Positions 1-6,530 of a stretch of DNA of 13,354 bases are shown in pieces. Every line of letters begins with the position of its first letter. Positions within the stretch are counted from its first letter, which is position 1. Made by a program: the position numbers and the translations under genes. The DNA is from Candidatus Bathyarchaeota archaeon. Its GTDB lineage: Archaea > Thermoproteota > Bathyarchaeia > TCS64. Location of the stretch: NCBI GenBank assembly GCA_030669135.1, contig DAOVEE010000030.1, forward strand, positions 1 to 13,354, read 5' to 3'. The notes beneath the pieces were generated by a model, which was not told where the DNA came from, ran no database searches, and saw nothing but the letters and a program-made list of their open reading frames with translations.

Positions 1-984
1 CTTTGCCCAATATGCGGTGAACTCGACATAAGTAAAGCTTTGATCGTGACTGGGAAAACCACGTACAAGGTAGCAGGTAAGAGAGCCGAAGAGATACTCA
101 GATCAGAAAACGTTGACGCTGAATGCGTCTTCGTTGAAGACGCCACCCTAGACACCGTCGAAACGGTGAATCAGAAGGCTATAAAGAACGATGTTGACGT
201 CGTCCTCGGAGTGGGCGGAGGGAGAAACATAGATGTCGCCAAGCTCTCAGCCTTTAAAACTGGAAAGTTTTTCATCAGCGTCCCAACGGTGGCAAGCCAC
301 GACGGGATAGCTAGCAGCTTGGCTTCCGTGAAGGGTATGGGCAGGCCGTACACGGTGAAGGCTGCGTCGCCGGTGGCCGTGGTCATGGACAGCAAGATCA
401 TCGCGGAGTCCCCTTACAGGTTCACGGCGAGCGGTTGTGGTGACATCATATCTAAAGCCACCGAGGTCAGAGACTGGAGGCTCGCCCACGAAGAGAACGG
501 CGACTACTATGGCAGCTACGCGGCCAGCCTCAGCCTCATGAGCTCGGAGCACGTCATGAAGAGCGCCGACCTCATCAGGAAGAGGACGCAGGAAGGCATC
601 AGGACCCTCCTCGAGGCGCTCGTCAGCTGCGGCGTCGCCATGAGCATAGCTGGCAGCAGCAGACCCACAAGCGGCTCAGCGCACCTTTTCAGCCACGCCC
701 TAGACCAGATAGCAGAAAAGCCGGCACTCCACGGCGAACAGTGCGGAGTAGGGATGATAATGATGGCGAAGCTCCATGGCCTCGACTGGGAGGCGTACCG
801 TGACAGCCTCAAGACGATCGGCGCCCCCACGTCGGCCAAAGGCCTAGGAATCGAACCAGGGACCGTTATCAAGGCTTTGACCATCGCCCAGTCCATTCGC
901 CCTGAGAGATATACGCTGCTGAGCAAGATCAAATTGGACCATGAGAATGCTAGGGAACTGGCGGAGTCCACGGGCGTCATCTAG
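1..984 (+). CDS. egsA: sn-glycerol-1-phosphate dehydrogenase, 5'-truncated by the window edge
   Basis: This enzyme reduces dihydroxyacetone phosphate to sn-glycerol-1-phosphate with NAD(P)H, the step that sets the archaeal stereochemistry of membrane lipids. The frame is open to base 1, and the first in-frame TTG (40) lies inside a conserved strand (SKALIVTGKTTYKVAG), so the true start is upstream. The visible 328 residues compare with about 350 in the family, so roughly the first 20-25 are missing. The nucleotide-binding loop GVGGGRNID is encoded near 208-234, followed by the substrate-loop motif PTVASHDGIASS. Zinc-ligand candidates match the family: Asp of SGCGD (442-444), His of SGSAHLFSH (682-684) and His of ALHGEQ (730-732). 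Its stop at 982-984 is followed by a 97-nt gap with a new promoter, so it is probably not co-transcribed with cdc48. I am sure of the family. Confidence 0.95.
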   Translation, partial: LCPICGELDISKALIVTGKTTYKVAGKRAEEILRSENVDAECVFVEDATLDTVETVNQKAIKNDVDVVLGVGGGRNIDVAKLSAFKTGKFFISVPTVASHDGIASSLASVKGMGRPYTVKAASPVAVVMDSKIIAESPYRFTASGCGDIISKATEVRDWRLAHEENGDYYGSYAASLSLMSSEHVMKSADLIRKRTQEGIRTLLEALVSCGVAMSIAGSSRPTSGSAHLFSHALDQIAEKPALHGEQCGVGMIMMAKLHGLDWEAYRDSLKTIGAPTSAKGLGIEPGTVIKALTIAQSIRPERYTLLSKIKLDHENARELAESTGVI

Positions 985-1025
985 GCCACGATGTACCTGT
1001 TGCTCGGCACCTATCTATGACTAAT

Positions 1026-1033
1026 CTTTATAA
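1026..1033 (+). promoter_or_regulatory. TATA box for the cdc48 transcript
   Basis: CTTTATAA lies in the 97-nt gap after egsA. A start point about 25 nt downstream would give a leader of about 25-30 nt before the cdc48 start at 1082. The same octamer is found on the other strand ahead of the membrane-protein gene (5617-5624). Confidence 0.65.
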
Positions 1034-1067
1034 CGGTCTCCGCCTTCAAGGAATTGAGAATCTATTT

Positions 1068-1073
1068 AGGTGA
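1068..1073 (+). promoter_or_regulatory. Ribosome binding site fixing the cdc48 TTG start
   Basis: AGGTGA matches the anti-Shine-Dalgarno end of archaeal 16S rRNA and sits 8 nt before the TTG at 1082. An in-frame TAG at 1079-1081 directly precedes that TTG, so no earlier start is possible in this frame. Confidence 0.75.
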
Positions 1074-1081
1074 AAGTTTAG

Positions 1082-3253
1082 TTGAGCACCGTCCAGTTAA
1101 AGGTATCAGAAGCAAAGCAGCAGAGAGACGTGGGCAGAAGCATAGCCAGGATGGACTCGGAGACCATGAAGACGCTGGGCGTCACAGTCGGAGACGTCGT
1201 GCAGATCGAGGGAAAGAAGCCGACCGCCGCCAAGGCTTGGCCGGCTTACCCGGAGGACCAGGGCCTCGGAATGATAAGGATCGACGGCTTCATAAGGAAG
1301 AACTGCAGCATATCGATAAACGAGTTTGTCACGGTGAAGAAGGCGGACGCCGAGTACGCTACAAGCGTCAAGCTGGCTCCAGTTGACATCAGGATAAGTG
1401 TTGATAACGACTTCACCAGGTTCGTCAAGGACAGGCTCATCGACAGACCTGCGACCCGCGGCGACACCCTCCTCATAATGATGCTGGGCCACAGCGTGCC
1501 GTTCATGGTTGTAAACACGCGTCCCGGAGGTATCGTCAAGATCGCGCCCACCACCGAGATAAGCATCATGAGCGAGCCGATCCCGGAGATGGAGATGCCC
1601 AGCAGGACTACTTACGAGGACATAGGCGGCCTAGACGAGGAGATCAGGCGCATCAGGGAGATGGTGGAGCTGCCCCTCCGACACCCTGAGATATTCCAGC
1701 GCCTGGGCATCGACCCCCCGAAGGGAGTGCTGCTCCACGGGCCGCCAGGCTGCGGCAAGACGCTCCTAGCCAGGGCCGTCGCTAGCGAGTCTGAGGCCAA
1801 CTTCTACGCCATCAACGGCCCCGAGATCATGAGCAAGTTCTACGGCGAGTCCGAAGCCAGGATGCGTAAGATGTTCGAGGACGCCGAAAAGAACGCGCCC
1901 AGCATCCTCTTCATAGACGAGATAGACGCCATCGCCCCCAAGCGCAGCGAGGTCACCGGAGAGGTGGAGCGCAGGGTGGTCGCCCAGCTGCTGGCATCCA
2001 TGGACGGCCTGAAAGGCAGAGGCCACATCATAGTCATAGGCGCCACCAACAGACCCGACGCAATAGACGAGGCCCTGAGGCGCCCCGGAAGGTTCGACAG
2101 AGAGGTAGAGATAGGCATCCCAGCCAAGGCTGAGAGGATCGAGATACTACAGATCCACACCAGGGGCATGCCCCTCACAGAGGACGTCAACCTGCAGCGA
2201 TTCTCCGAGATAACCCACGGATACACGGGGGCAGATCTGGAGGCGCTCAGCCGGGAGGCCGCCATGAAGGCGCTGCGCCGCTACCTCCCCCAGATCGACC
2301 TGGAGGAGAAACGCATCCCCCACGAGGTTCTGGACCAGATGGTAGTCAACAACGAAGACGTCCTCAACGCCTTCAGGGAGATCACGCCCACAGCGATGCG
2401 GGAGGTTTACATAGAGTCACCCAACATCCCCTGGGACGAGGTGGGCGGCCTCGAGGAGGTGAAGCAGAACCTCAAGGAGGCCGTGGAGTGGCCGCTCAAG
2501 AACCCCGAGAGGTTCACGCGCCTCGGCATCAACCCGCCCAAGGGCATACTGCTGCACGGGCCGCCGGGCTGCGGCAAGACGCTGCTCGCACGGGCAGTGG
2601 CCACGGAGAGCGAGGCAAACTTCATCAGCGTAAGGGGTCCCGAGATATTCAGCAAATGGGTCGGCGAGTCAGAGAAAGCCATAAGGGAGATATTCAGGAA
2701 GGCCCGCATGGCGGCGCCCAGCATCATCTTCTTCGACGAGTTCGATGCTCTGGTCCCCTCGAGGGGCAGCGCCGCCGACAGCAGGGTCACAGCGCGCGTC
2801 ATAAGCCAGCTCCTCACCGAGATAGACGGCCTCATTAGCCTCCAGAACGTCGTCGTCCTCGCGGCAACCAACAGGCCTGACATCATAGACCCCGCCGTCC
2901 TCAGGCCGGGGAGGTTCGACAGGCGGGTCTACGTGCCGCCGCCGGACACGGAGGCGAGGATCCGCATACTGGAGATCAAGACCAAGGACATGCCTCTAAA
3001 CGAAGACGTACGCCTTGAGACTCTCGCCAGGCGGATGGACGGATACTCCGGGGCAGACATAGACTCGGTGGTGCGTGAAGCCGGGCTGTACGCCCTGAGG
3101 CGTGACACCGAGTCCTCCATCGTGGGGGCCGTCGACTTCGAGACTGCCATAGGGGACATCGAGCCAAGCATAACGCCTCAGATGGAGAAGTGGTACATGG
3201 ACAACAAGGCGCGGTTCAAGGATTCAGGGAAGCCGCCCATCGACATAGCGTAG
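1082..3253 (+). CDS. cdc48: Cdc48/VAT-type two-domain AAA+ ATPase (p97 family)
   Basis: This is a hexameric ATP-driven unfoldase that extracts and threads proteins in the cytoplasm. Length (723 aa) and layout are those of archaeal Cdc48. The N domain (double-psi barrel plus second lobe) covers about residues 3-170. D1 has Walker A GPPGCGKT at 220-227, Walker B ILFIDE at 275-280 and arginine-finger segment RRPGRFDR near 333-340. D2 has Walker A at 493-500, Walker B IIFFDE at 548-553 and RPGRFDRR near 608-615. The pore loops are SKFYGESE in D1, where an aromatic is typical of archaea, and SKWVGESE in D2. Both rings keep their ATPase residues, so both should hydrolyse ATP. The tail ends PPIDIA, without the HbYX signature used to dock on 20S proteasomes. 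The TTG start is fixed by an upstream stop and AGGTGA. It is first in a tight set with the winged-helix protein and fen1. Confidence 0.97.
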   Translation: MSTVQLKVSEAKQQRDVGRSIARMDSETMKTLGVTVGDVVQIEGKKPTAAKAWPAYPEDQGLGMIRIDGFIRKNCSISINEFVTVKKADAEYATSVKLAPVDIRISVDNDFTRFVKDRLIDRPATRGDTLLIMMLGHSVPFMVVNTRPGGIVKIAPTTEISIMSEPIPEMEMPSRTTYEDIGGLDEEIRRIREMVELPLRHPEIFQRLGIDPPKGVLLHGPPGCGKTLLARAVASESEANFYAINGPEIMSKFYGESEARMRKMFEDAEKNAPSILFIDEIDAIAPKRSEVTGEVERRVVAQLLASMDGLKGRGHIIVIGATNRPDAIDEALRRPGRFDREVEIGIPAKAERIEILQIHTRGMPLTEDVNLQRFSEITHGYTGADLEALSREAAMKALRRYLPQIDLEEKRIPHEVLDQMVVNNEDVLNAFREITPTAMREVYIESPNIPWDEVGGLEEVKQNLKEAVEWPLKNPERFTRLGINPPKGILLHGPPGCGKTLLARAVATESEANFISVRGPEIFSKWVGESEKAIREIFRKARMAAPSIIFFDEFDALVPSRGSAADSRVTARVISQLLTEIDGLISLQNVVVLAATNRPDIIDPAVLRPGRFDRRVYVPPPDTEARIRILEIKTKDMPLNEDVRLETLARRMDGYSGADIDSVVREAGLYALRRDTESSIVGAVDFETAIGDIEPSITPQMEKWYMDNKARFKDSGKPPIDIA

Positions 3254-3257
3254 GTGA
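3252..3257 (+). promoter_or_regulatory. Ribosome binding site overlapping the cdc48 stop
   Basis: AGGTGA overlaps the cdc48 TAG stop (3251-3253) and lies 5 nt before the ATG at 3263. This suggests ribosomes finishing cdc48 load directly onto the next gene (translational coupling). Confidence 0.65.
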
Positions 3258-3262
3258 AGTAA

Positions 3263-3472
3263 ATGCAGTGGAAGCTACTACCCTCAGTCATCGTGGACAC
3301 GCTTAAACGGAGCGGGGCACTCAAGTTCGAGGAGCTGTACAAGAAGACGAAGAAGAGGTTCAACGGCTTGAGCGAGAACGATCTGGAAAGCATGCTTATG
3401 AAGATGGAGATCCAGGGGCTCGTCAAGGTATACCGCCTCCCCCGAGGCAAGAAGCGCATCGAGCTGGCGTAG
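3263..3472 (+). CDS. Small basic winged-helix-like protein between cdc48 and fen1 (69 aa)
   Basis: I do not know a named family with certainty. The sequence reads as a minimal winged helix: helix 1 about residues 4-16 (LLPSVIVDTLKRS), helix 2 about 21-33 (KFEELYKKTKKRF), helix 3 about 37-51 (SENDLESMLMKMEIQG), then a beta wing about 52-69 (LVKVYRLPRGKKRIEL). It is rich in Lys and Arg, with no cysteine, signal peptide or membrane segment, so it is probably a cytoplasmic nucleic-acid or protein-binding adaptor. A good AGGTGA overlaps the cdc48 stop, and fen1 starts 11 nt after this gene, so all three should share a transcript. That makes it a candidate partner of Cdc48 or FEN1; this is inferred from position only. 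Coding status is well supported by the RBS, the tight spacing and the fold-like pattern. Confidence 0.85.
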   Translation: MQWKLLPSVIVDTLKRSGALKFEELYKKTKKRFNGLSENDLESMLMKMEIQGLVKVYRLPRGKKRIELA

Positions 3473-3483
3473 GGGACCGCGGC

Positions 3484-4518
3484 GTGGGCGTCAAGCTAGG
3501 CGACCTGGTGGAGGCCCGGAAGATCGCCATCGACGACCTTGCGGGACGCGCCGTCGCCTTCGACGGCAACAACATACTCTACCAGTTTCTATCCATCATA
3601 CGGGGTAGGAGCGGCGAGCCTCTCAGGGACCAGCATGGGAGGGTGACGAGCCACCTCAGCGGCCTCATCTACCGTAACAGCAACCTCATGGAGGCGGGCG
3701 TGAAGATCGTATACGTCTTCGACGGCCGCCCCCACAGGTTCAAACGCACCGTCATAAAGCAGAGGCAAGAGACCCGAAAGAGAGCGGTGAAGCGGTACGA
3801 GAAGGCGGTCAAGGAAGGGGACGCCGAGAAGGCGCGCCGCTACGGCCAGCAAGCGGTGCTGGCCACCACCGACATAATCGAAGACGCCAAGACCCTGCTC
3901 ACCCACATGGGCATCCCATGGGTCCAAGCCCCCGGGGAGGGGGAGGCCCAGACAGCCTATATGGCTGCGAAGGGCGACGTCTGGGGGGCCGCGAGCCAAG
4001 ACTTCGACTCCCTCCTCTACGGCGCACCGCGCCACATCAGGAACCTCTCCATAACGGGCCGCCGGAAGCTCCCCCGAAAAAACGTCTACATAAAGATCGA
4101 GCCGGAGCTGCTGGAGCTAGACAAAATAATGAGGGACCTGGAGATATCTAGGGACCAGCTCATAGACATAGGCATCCTAGTGGGCACCGACTACAACCCC
4201 AAAGGGATCAGGGGCGTGGGGCCCAAGACGGCGCTGAAGCTCGTCAAGGAACACGGGACACTCGAGGGGGTTATCCCTCACATCAAAGACGCTGAGTTCC
4301 CCCACCCCGTCGAGGAGATACGAGAACTGTTCAAAAACCCCAGGACCACGGACGACTATAGCCTCGAGTGGAGTAAGCCGGACACAGCGGCGATTATCGG
4401 GTTCCTGTGCGGCGAGCACAGCTTCAGCCAGAGCCGGGTGATGAACGCAGTCGAGAAGATGAACAGGGGATACGCCAGGACGAGTCAGAAGACGACCCTG
4501 GACCGGTTCTTCGGCTAG
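3484..4518 (+). CDS. fen: Flap endonuclease 1 (FEN1)
   Basis: This structure-specific 5' nuclease removes RNA/DNA flaps during Okazaki-fragment maturation and long-patch base-excision repair. At 344 aa it is full length. All acidic metal ligands sit at the usual archaeal numbers: D27 (AFDGNN), D80 (VFDGRPH), E152 and E154 (GEGEAQ), D173 and D175 (SQDFDSLLYG) and D236 (GTDYN). The helix-hairpin-helix DNA-binding motif GIRGVGPKTALKLV is at 241-254. The C-terminal tail KTTLDRFFG is a PCNA-binding PIP-like box with Lys where Gln is usual. The GTG start gives MGVKLGDLV, the expected N-terminus that threads into the active site. Only a weak GGGGAC precedes it, consistent with coupling to the gene 11 nt upstream. 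A T-rich run (4531-4536) shortly after the stop could end this transcript. Confidence 0.97.
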   Translation: MGVKLGDLVEARKIAIDDLAGRAVAFDGNNILYQFLSIIRGRSGEPLRDQHGRVTSHLSGLIYRNSNLMEAGVKIVYVFDGRPHRFKRTVIKQRQETRKRAVKRYEKAVKEGDAEKARRYGQQAVLATTDIIEDAKTLLTHMGIPWVQAPGEGEAQTAYMAAKGDVWGAASQDFDSLLYGAPRHIRNLSITGRRKLPRKNVYIKIEPELLELDKIMRDLEISRDQLIDIGILVGTDYNPKGIRGVGPKTALKLVKEHGTLEGVIPHIKDAEFPHPVEEIRELFKNPRTTDDYSLEWSKPDTAAIIGFLCGEHSFSQSRVMNAVEKMNRGYARTSQKTTLDRFFG

Positions 4519-4566
4519 GGGCACCAACCCTTTTCTACCGCGACCACGCTGGTCTCCCTGATCGAC

Positions 4567-5106
4567 ATGAAGGTTCTAGCCATACAGTCAAGCCCGAACA
4601 GCGACGGGCTGACGGCGATCACCGCCAAAAAGTTTCTCGAGGGAGTCGGGGCCATGGGACACGGGACGGAGCTAATCAATCTCAACGATCACGTCATCAA
4701 GAAGTGCAAGGCATGTGACGGGGGCTGGGGGCAGTGCAAACAGAAAGGCACGTGCATCCTCGAGGACGACTTCCAAGCGTTACGGGAGAAGATCGACGGG
4801 GCGGACGCCCTCCTCTTCGCCACGCCGGTCTACTGGTGGGACATAAGCGAATCGGGTAAGACTTTCCTCGACAGGCTCAGGAGATGCGAGACCCATTTCG
4901 GTTTCGAGAGGTACAAGGATAAGGTGTCGGTGGGAATAGCAGCCGCGGGGGGAAGCGGTAACGGCGCCGCGAGGGCGCTCTACCTGCTGGAGGAGTACCT
5001 CAAACGCCTGGGCTTCAAGACTTTCGACCTCGTGACCATAACCCAGATGAACAAGGGCCATAAGCTCCCCATGCTCGTGGAAGCTGGAAAAAGAGTCTTT
5101 TCCTAG
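4567..5106 (+). CDS. Flavodoxin-fold NAD(P)H/FMN oxidoreductase with Cys cluster (iron-sulfur flavoprotein-like)
   Basis: The 179-aa protein has the FMN-reductase/flavodoxin_2 fold: phosphate-binding loop SSPNSDGLT (residues 8-16), the ATPVYWWDIS segment (about 90-99) that contacts flavin, and an AAAGGSGNG loop (about 125-133). Four cysteines, C47, C50, C57 and C63 (C-x2-C-x6-C-x5-C), follow the first Rossmann half. This is where iron-sulfur flavoproteins of methanogens carry their [4Fe-4S] ligands, though the spacing here is wider. It likely transfers electrons from ferredoxin or NAD(P)H to small acceptors such as quinones, oxygen species or metals; the true substrate is unknown. No Shine-Dalgarno is seen before the ATG, so the message may be leaderless; TTTTCTA (4531-4537) is a weak TATA candidate. 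Its TAG stop shares CTAG with the convergent membrane-protein gene. Confidence 0.88.
   Translation: MKVLAIQSSPNSDGLTAITAKKFLEGVGAMGHGTELINLNDHVIKKCKACDGGWGQCKQKGTCILEDDFQALREKIDGADALLFATPVYWWDISESGKTFLDRLRRCETHFGFERYKDKVSVGIAAAGGSGNGAARALYLLEEYLKRLGFKTFDLVTITQMNKGHKLPMLVEAGKRVFS
5086..5103. terminator. Candidate bidirectional terminator hairpin at a convergent junction
   Basis: GGAAAA (5086-5091) and TTTTCC (5098-5103) form a perfect 6-bp stem with a 6-nt loop at the end of the flavoprotein gene. Read on either strand the second arm supplies four or five U residues, as expected where two convergent transcripts stop. The stem is A/U-rich and short, so this is tentative. Confidence 0.35.
5103..5106. 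other. Shared CTAG: reciprocal stop codons of two convergent genes
   Basis: On the + strand TAG (5104-5106) ends the flavoprotein. On the - strand the complement of CTA (5103-5105) is the TAG that ends the membrane protein. The palindrome gives a 4-nt tail-to-tail overlap. The same arrangement recurs at 11082-11085. Confidence 0.9.
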
Positions 5107-5594
5107 TCAAGCTTGAATAGGTTCCTAGTCAAAGGGTTCTCCCCCAACCATTTTCTCATATACTCTGTGAGTTCTTCGAGGTCTCCCATACGGTTTAGGT
5201 AAAGCAGAGTGAATACGCCGCCCAATAGGTATGAGACGCCGTATAGGAGCATCATTTGCTCGAAGAAGAGCCCTCTCCCAAAGGTTATCCACAACGCGTT
5301 GTTTATCACGGTGGGGATGAACTGAGCGCTGTAAGCGCCCAGAATGGTCACGGCTATTATGGGACCGATCCTCCAGTTGGACATTATCACTAGGAGGAGC
5401 ACCAGGGACAGATTCTCCATCGCCAAGTTCATCATCCCTCCTTTCAGTCCCTTGACCTCCATCAGCTCCGCGGCCTTTGGGTTGTCCTCGACGAGTCCCA
5501 AGTGAGATATGCCGTAGAGCGTCGTCGCGATGTCAAGCGTCTGAAGTAGCAGATACAAAGTGAGAAGCACCAAGACAAACTTCCAACGATTCAC
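5103..5594 (-). CDS. Small multi-pass membrane protein, DUF5658-like
   Basis: The 163-aa product has hydrophobic segments at about residues 5-28, 60-93 (probably two helices) and 114-134, with a charged C-terminal tail (DLEELTEYMRKWLGEN). Helix 1 holds LDIATTLYG followed by GLVEDNP. This D-x2-TT ... E-x-NP pattern is reminiscent of DUF5658 membrane proteins, whose function is unknown. The frame stays open up to an ATG at 5699, but that start would overlap the divergent PH-like gene. I chose the GTG at 5594 because a TATA box (5617-5624) lies about 26 nt upstream, ideal for a leaderless message, and helix 1 then begins at the N-terminus. GGAGA is present but only 2 nt from the GTG, too close for a normal ribosome site. 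The stop shares CTAG with the convergent flavoprotein gene. The gene is sure; start and family are less so. Confidence 0.75.
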   Translation of the reverse strand: MNRWKFVLVLLTLYLLLQTLDIATTLYGISHLGLVEDNPKAAELMEVKGLKGGMMNLAMENLSLVLLLVIMSNWRIGPIIAVTILGAYSAQFIPTVINNALWITFGRGLFFEQMMLLYGVSYLLGGVFTLLYLNRMGDLEELTEYMRKWLGENPLTRNLFKLD

Positions 5595-5616
5595 GGTCTC
5601 CAAACGAATGTTTAGG

Positions 5617-5624
5617 TTATAAAG
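5617..5624 (-). promoter_or_regulatory. TATA box for the membrane-protein gene
   Basis: On the minus strand this reads CTTTATAA, the same octamer as the cdc48 box. Its centre is about 26 nt from the GTG at 5594, so transcription would start at or next to the start codon. The TTATAA core is palindromic and could also serve the divergent gene. Confidence 0.6.
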
Positions 5625-5659
5625 AATCAGAAACATGGTTCCATTGAAATCAACGGTAG

Positions 5660-5667
5660 TTTTTTTA
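5660..5667 (+). promoter_or_regulatory. T-rich TATA-like element for the PH-like gene
   Basis: TTTTTTTA is centred about 28 nt before the ATG at 5692, the position expected for a leaderless archaeal transcript. No Shine-Dalgarno sequence precedes that ATG, which agrees with this reading. Confidence 0.4.
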
Positions 5668-5691
5668 GACGACTGAACGTTCATCAACCAT

Positions 5692-6057
5692 ATGCCCATA
5701 GAGGACTATCTTCTCAGAGAGGAGAAGGTGCTGTTCTGGAGCGACTTCCACGTGACCTATAACGAGGATAAGTACAAGGTCTTCATCACAAACATACGGC
5801 TGCTTCTATTCAAGGAGAAGGGCATGGTCTTCAAGAGGGAGGAGATAATCACCGAGAACTGGGCTCAGATAACGGGGCTTCAGTTCACCGAGGCCGGCGC
5901 CATCAGCAGAAAGGGCACGCTGAGGTTCTCCTGCAGCAAGGGAGAGATACGGCTGGAGGGTCCGAGGAACGGCATGCTGGGTCTCTTCAAGGCGATCCAG
6001 AGGCAGACCCTTGACCCTTTCAGCGTCAGAGGGGAAAACCGACCCGAAGAAACCTGA
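5692..6057 (+). CDS. Small PH-domain-like protein (121 aa)
   Basis: The N-terminal pattern EEKVLFWSDFHVTYNEDKYKV (about residues 10-30) followed by FITNIRLLLFKEKG and a second set of strands (QITGLQFTEAG, GTLRFSCSKGEIRLEG) resembles bacterial and archaeal PH-like (bPH) domains: two beta sheets closed by a C-terminal helix, here about 93-105 (NGMLGLFKAIQRQ). There is no membrane segment or signal peptide. Such domains usually bind proteins or membranes; no enzymatic motif is seen. It is divergent from the membrane-protein gene, with about 97 nt between the two chosen starts, so they may share control. It stands alone, since a new promoter precedes the regulator downstream. The coding call is firm, the fold assignment moderate, the function unknown. 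Confidence 0.75.
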   Translation: MPIEDYLLREEKVLFWSDFHVTYNEDKYKVFITNIRLLLFKEKGMVFKREEIITENWAQITGLQFTEAGAISRKGTLRFSCSKGEIRLEGPRNGMLGLFKAIQRQTLDPFSVRGENRPEET

Positions 6058-6067
6058 TTTCATCAGG
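6053..6067. repeat. Short perfect inverted repeat over the PH-like gene stop
   Basis: CCTGAT (6053-6058) and ATCAGG (6062-6067) pair over a 3-nt loop, overlapping the TGA stop. It could be a weak 3'-end hairpin. No U-tract follows, so a terminator role is not supported. Confidence 0.3.
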
Positions 6068-6092
6068 CTCACAGTTGTCTCGTCACCGAGTG

Positions 6093-6104
6093 TTTTAATA
6101 AATA
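6093..6104 (+). promoter_or_regulatory. TATA box for the ArsR-type regulator
   Basis: TTTTAATAAATA is centred about 40 nt before the ATG at 6139. Transcription from about 6125 would leave a short leader carrying AAGGTG (6126-6131), 7 nt before the ATG. Confidence 0.6.
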
Positions 6105-6138
6105 GGTTCAGATCAAATTGACATTAAGGTGTGACTGA

Positions 6139-6456
6139 ATGTCACTGATGAGTCAAAAGAAGATCCAGGAAAAACTCAGGGTACTGGGAAAGAAGCACAC
6201 CTGGAGAATCCTGACACACATACAGAAGGGCTCCAAGTACATCACCCAGATCTCAATCGAGACAAACATTCCCTACACTACAGTCCAGCACAGAGTAAGG
6301 GAGCTGGAAAGAGCAGGCCTAGTCCGCATAGTGAATCAAGTCGACCAGGAGACCGGGCGAGCGATAAAACTGGTCAGGGTAAGCAACTTCAGGATAAACC
6401 TCACGCCAGTTGACATAGTCAGAATGGTGGAGAAGACAAACGAGCCGGTCGCCTGA
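6139..6456 (+). CDS. ArsR-type winged-helix transcriptional regulator (105 aa)
   Basis: This is a compact DNA-binding protein. After an N-terminal helix (KKHTWRILTHIQKG, about 18-31) comes a helix-turn-helix at about 34-62 (ITQISIETNIPYTTVQ then HRVRELERAGLV) and a beta wing at about 63-81 (RIVNQVDQETGRAIKLVRV), ending in a short helix. It has no metal-binding cysteine pair, so it is unlikely to be a classical metal sensor. The ATG is preceded by AAGGTG at good spacing; a second in-frame ATG (6148) gives MSQKK and is less well placed. Codon use is less GC-rich than in the neighbours, which could reflect a different history, but the gene is too short to be sure. It has its own promoter and no obvious partner; it may control itself or the divergent and convergent neighbours. 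Confidence 0.85.
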   Translation: MSLMSQKKIQEKLRVLGKKHTWRILTHIQKGSKYITQISIETNIPYTTVQHRVRELERAGLVRIVNQVDQETGRAIKLVRVSNFRINLTPVDIVRMVEKTNEPVA

Positions 6457-6530
6457 ACAAGTCGTGTACTTTCTCTCGGACAGAATTCAAGGGTATCAAG
6501 AATGGTTGACTCCGAGGTTTAAGAAGCAAG

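Noticed and set aside
1720..2600. Near-identical Walker A regions of cdc48 as a recent repeat
   Set aside because: The two GPPGCGKT blocks are the ancient D1 and D2 ATPase domains; the DNA around them has diverged as expected.
171..3171. Long open frames on the minus strand across egsA and cdc48
   Set aside because: They are antisense shadows of strongly conserved genes in GC-rich DNA; their translations are low in order, show no motifs and have no supporting start signals.
3263..3472. Calling the 69-aa protein an ESCRT/Cdv winged-helix component
   Set aside because: The fold type is common and no Snf7-like coiled coil or Cdv gene is present; the link would rest only on the shape of a small winged helix.
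4407..4718. 103-aa + frame bridging the end of fen1 and the start of the flavoprotein
   Set aside because: It overlaps two clearly coding genes in another frame, and its translation is Arg/Asp/Gln-rich without any recognisable fold.
5107..5116. Perfect 10-bp palindrome TCAAGCTTGA just after the CTAG junction
   Set aside because: It lies in the coding end of the membrane protein, has no loop and no partner site elsewhere, so a regulatory role is not supported.
1035..5601. Repeated GGTCTCC near several starts (1035-1041, 4551-4557, 5595-5601)
   Set aside because: Its position and orientation relative to the genes differ each time, and it also occurs inside a coding region near 5180; a 7-mer carries too little information.
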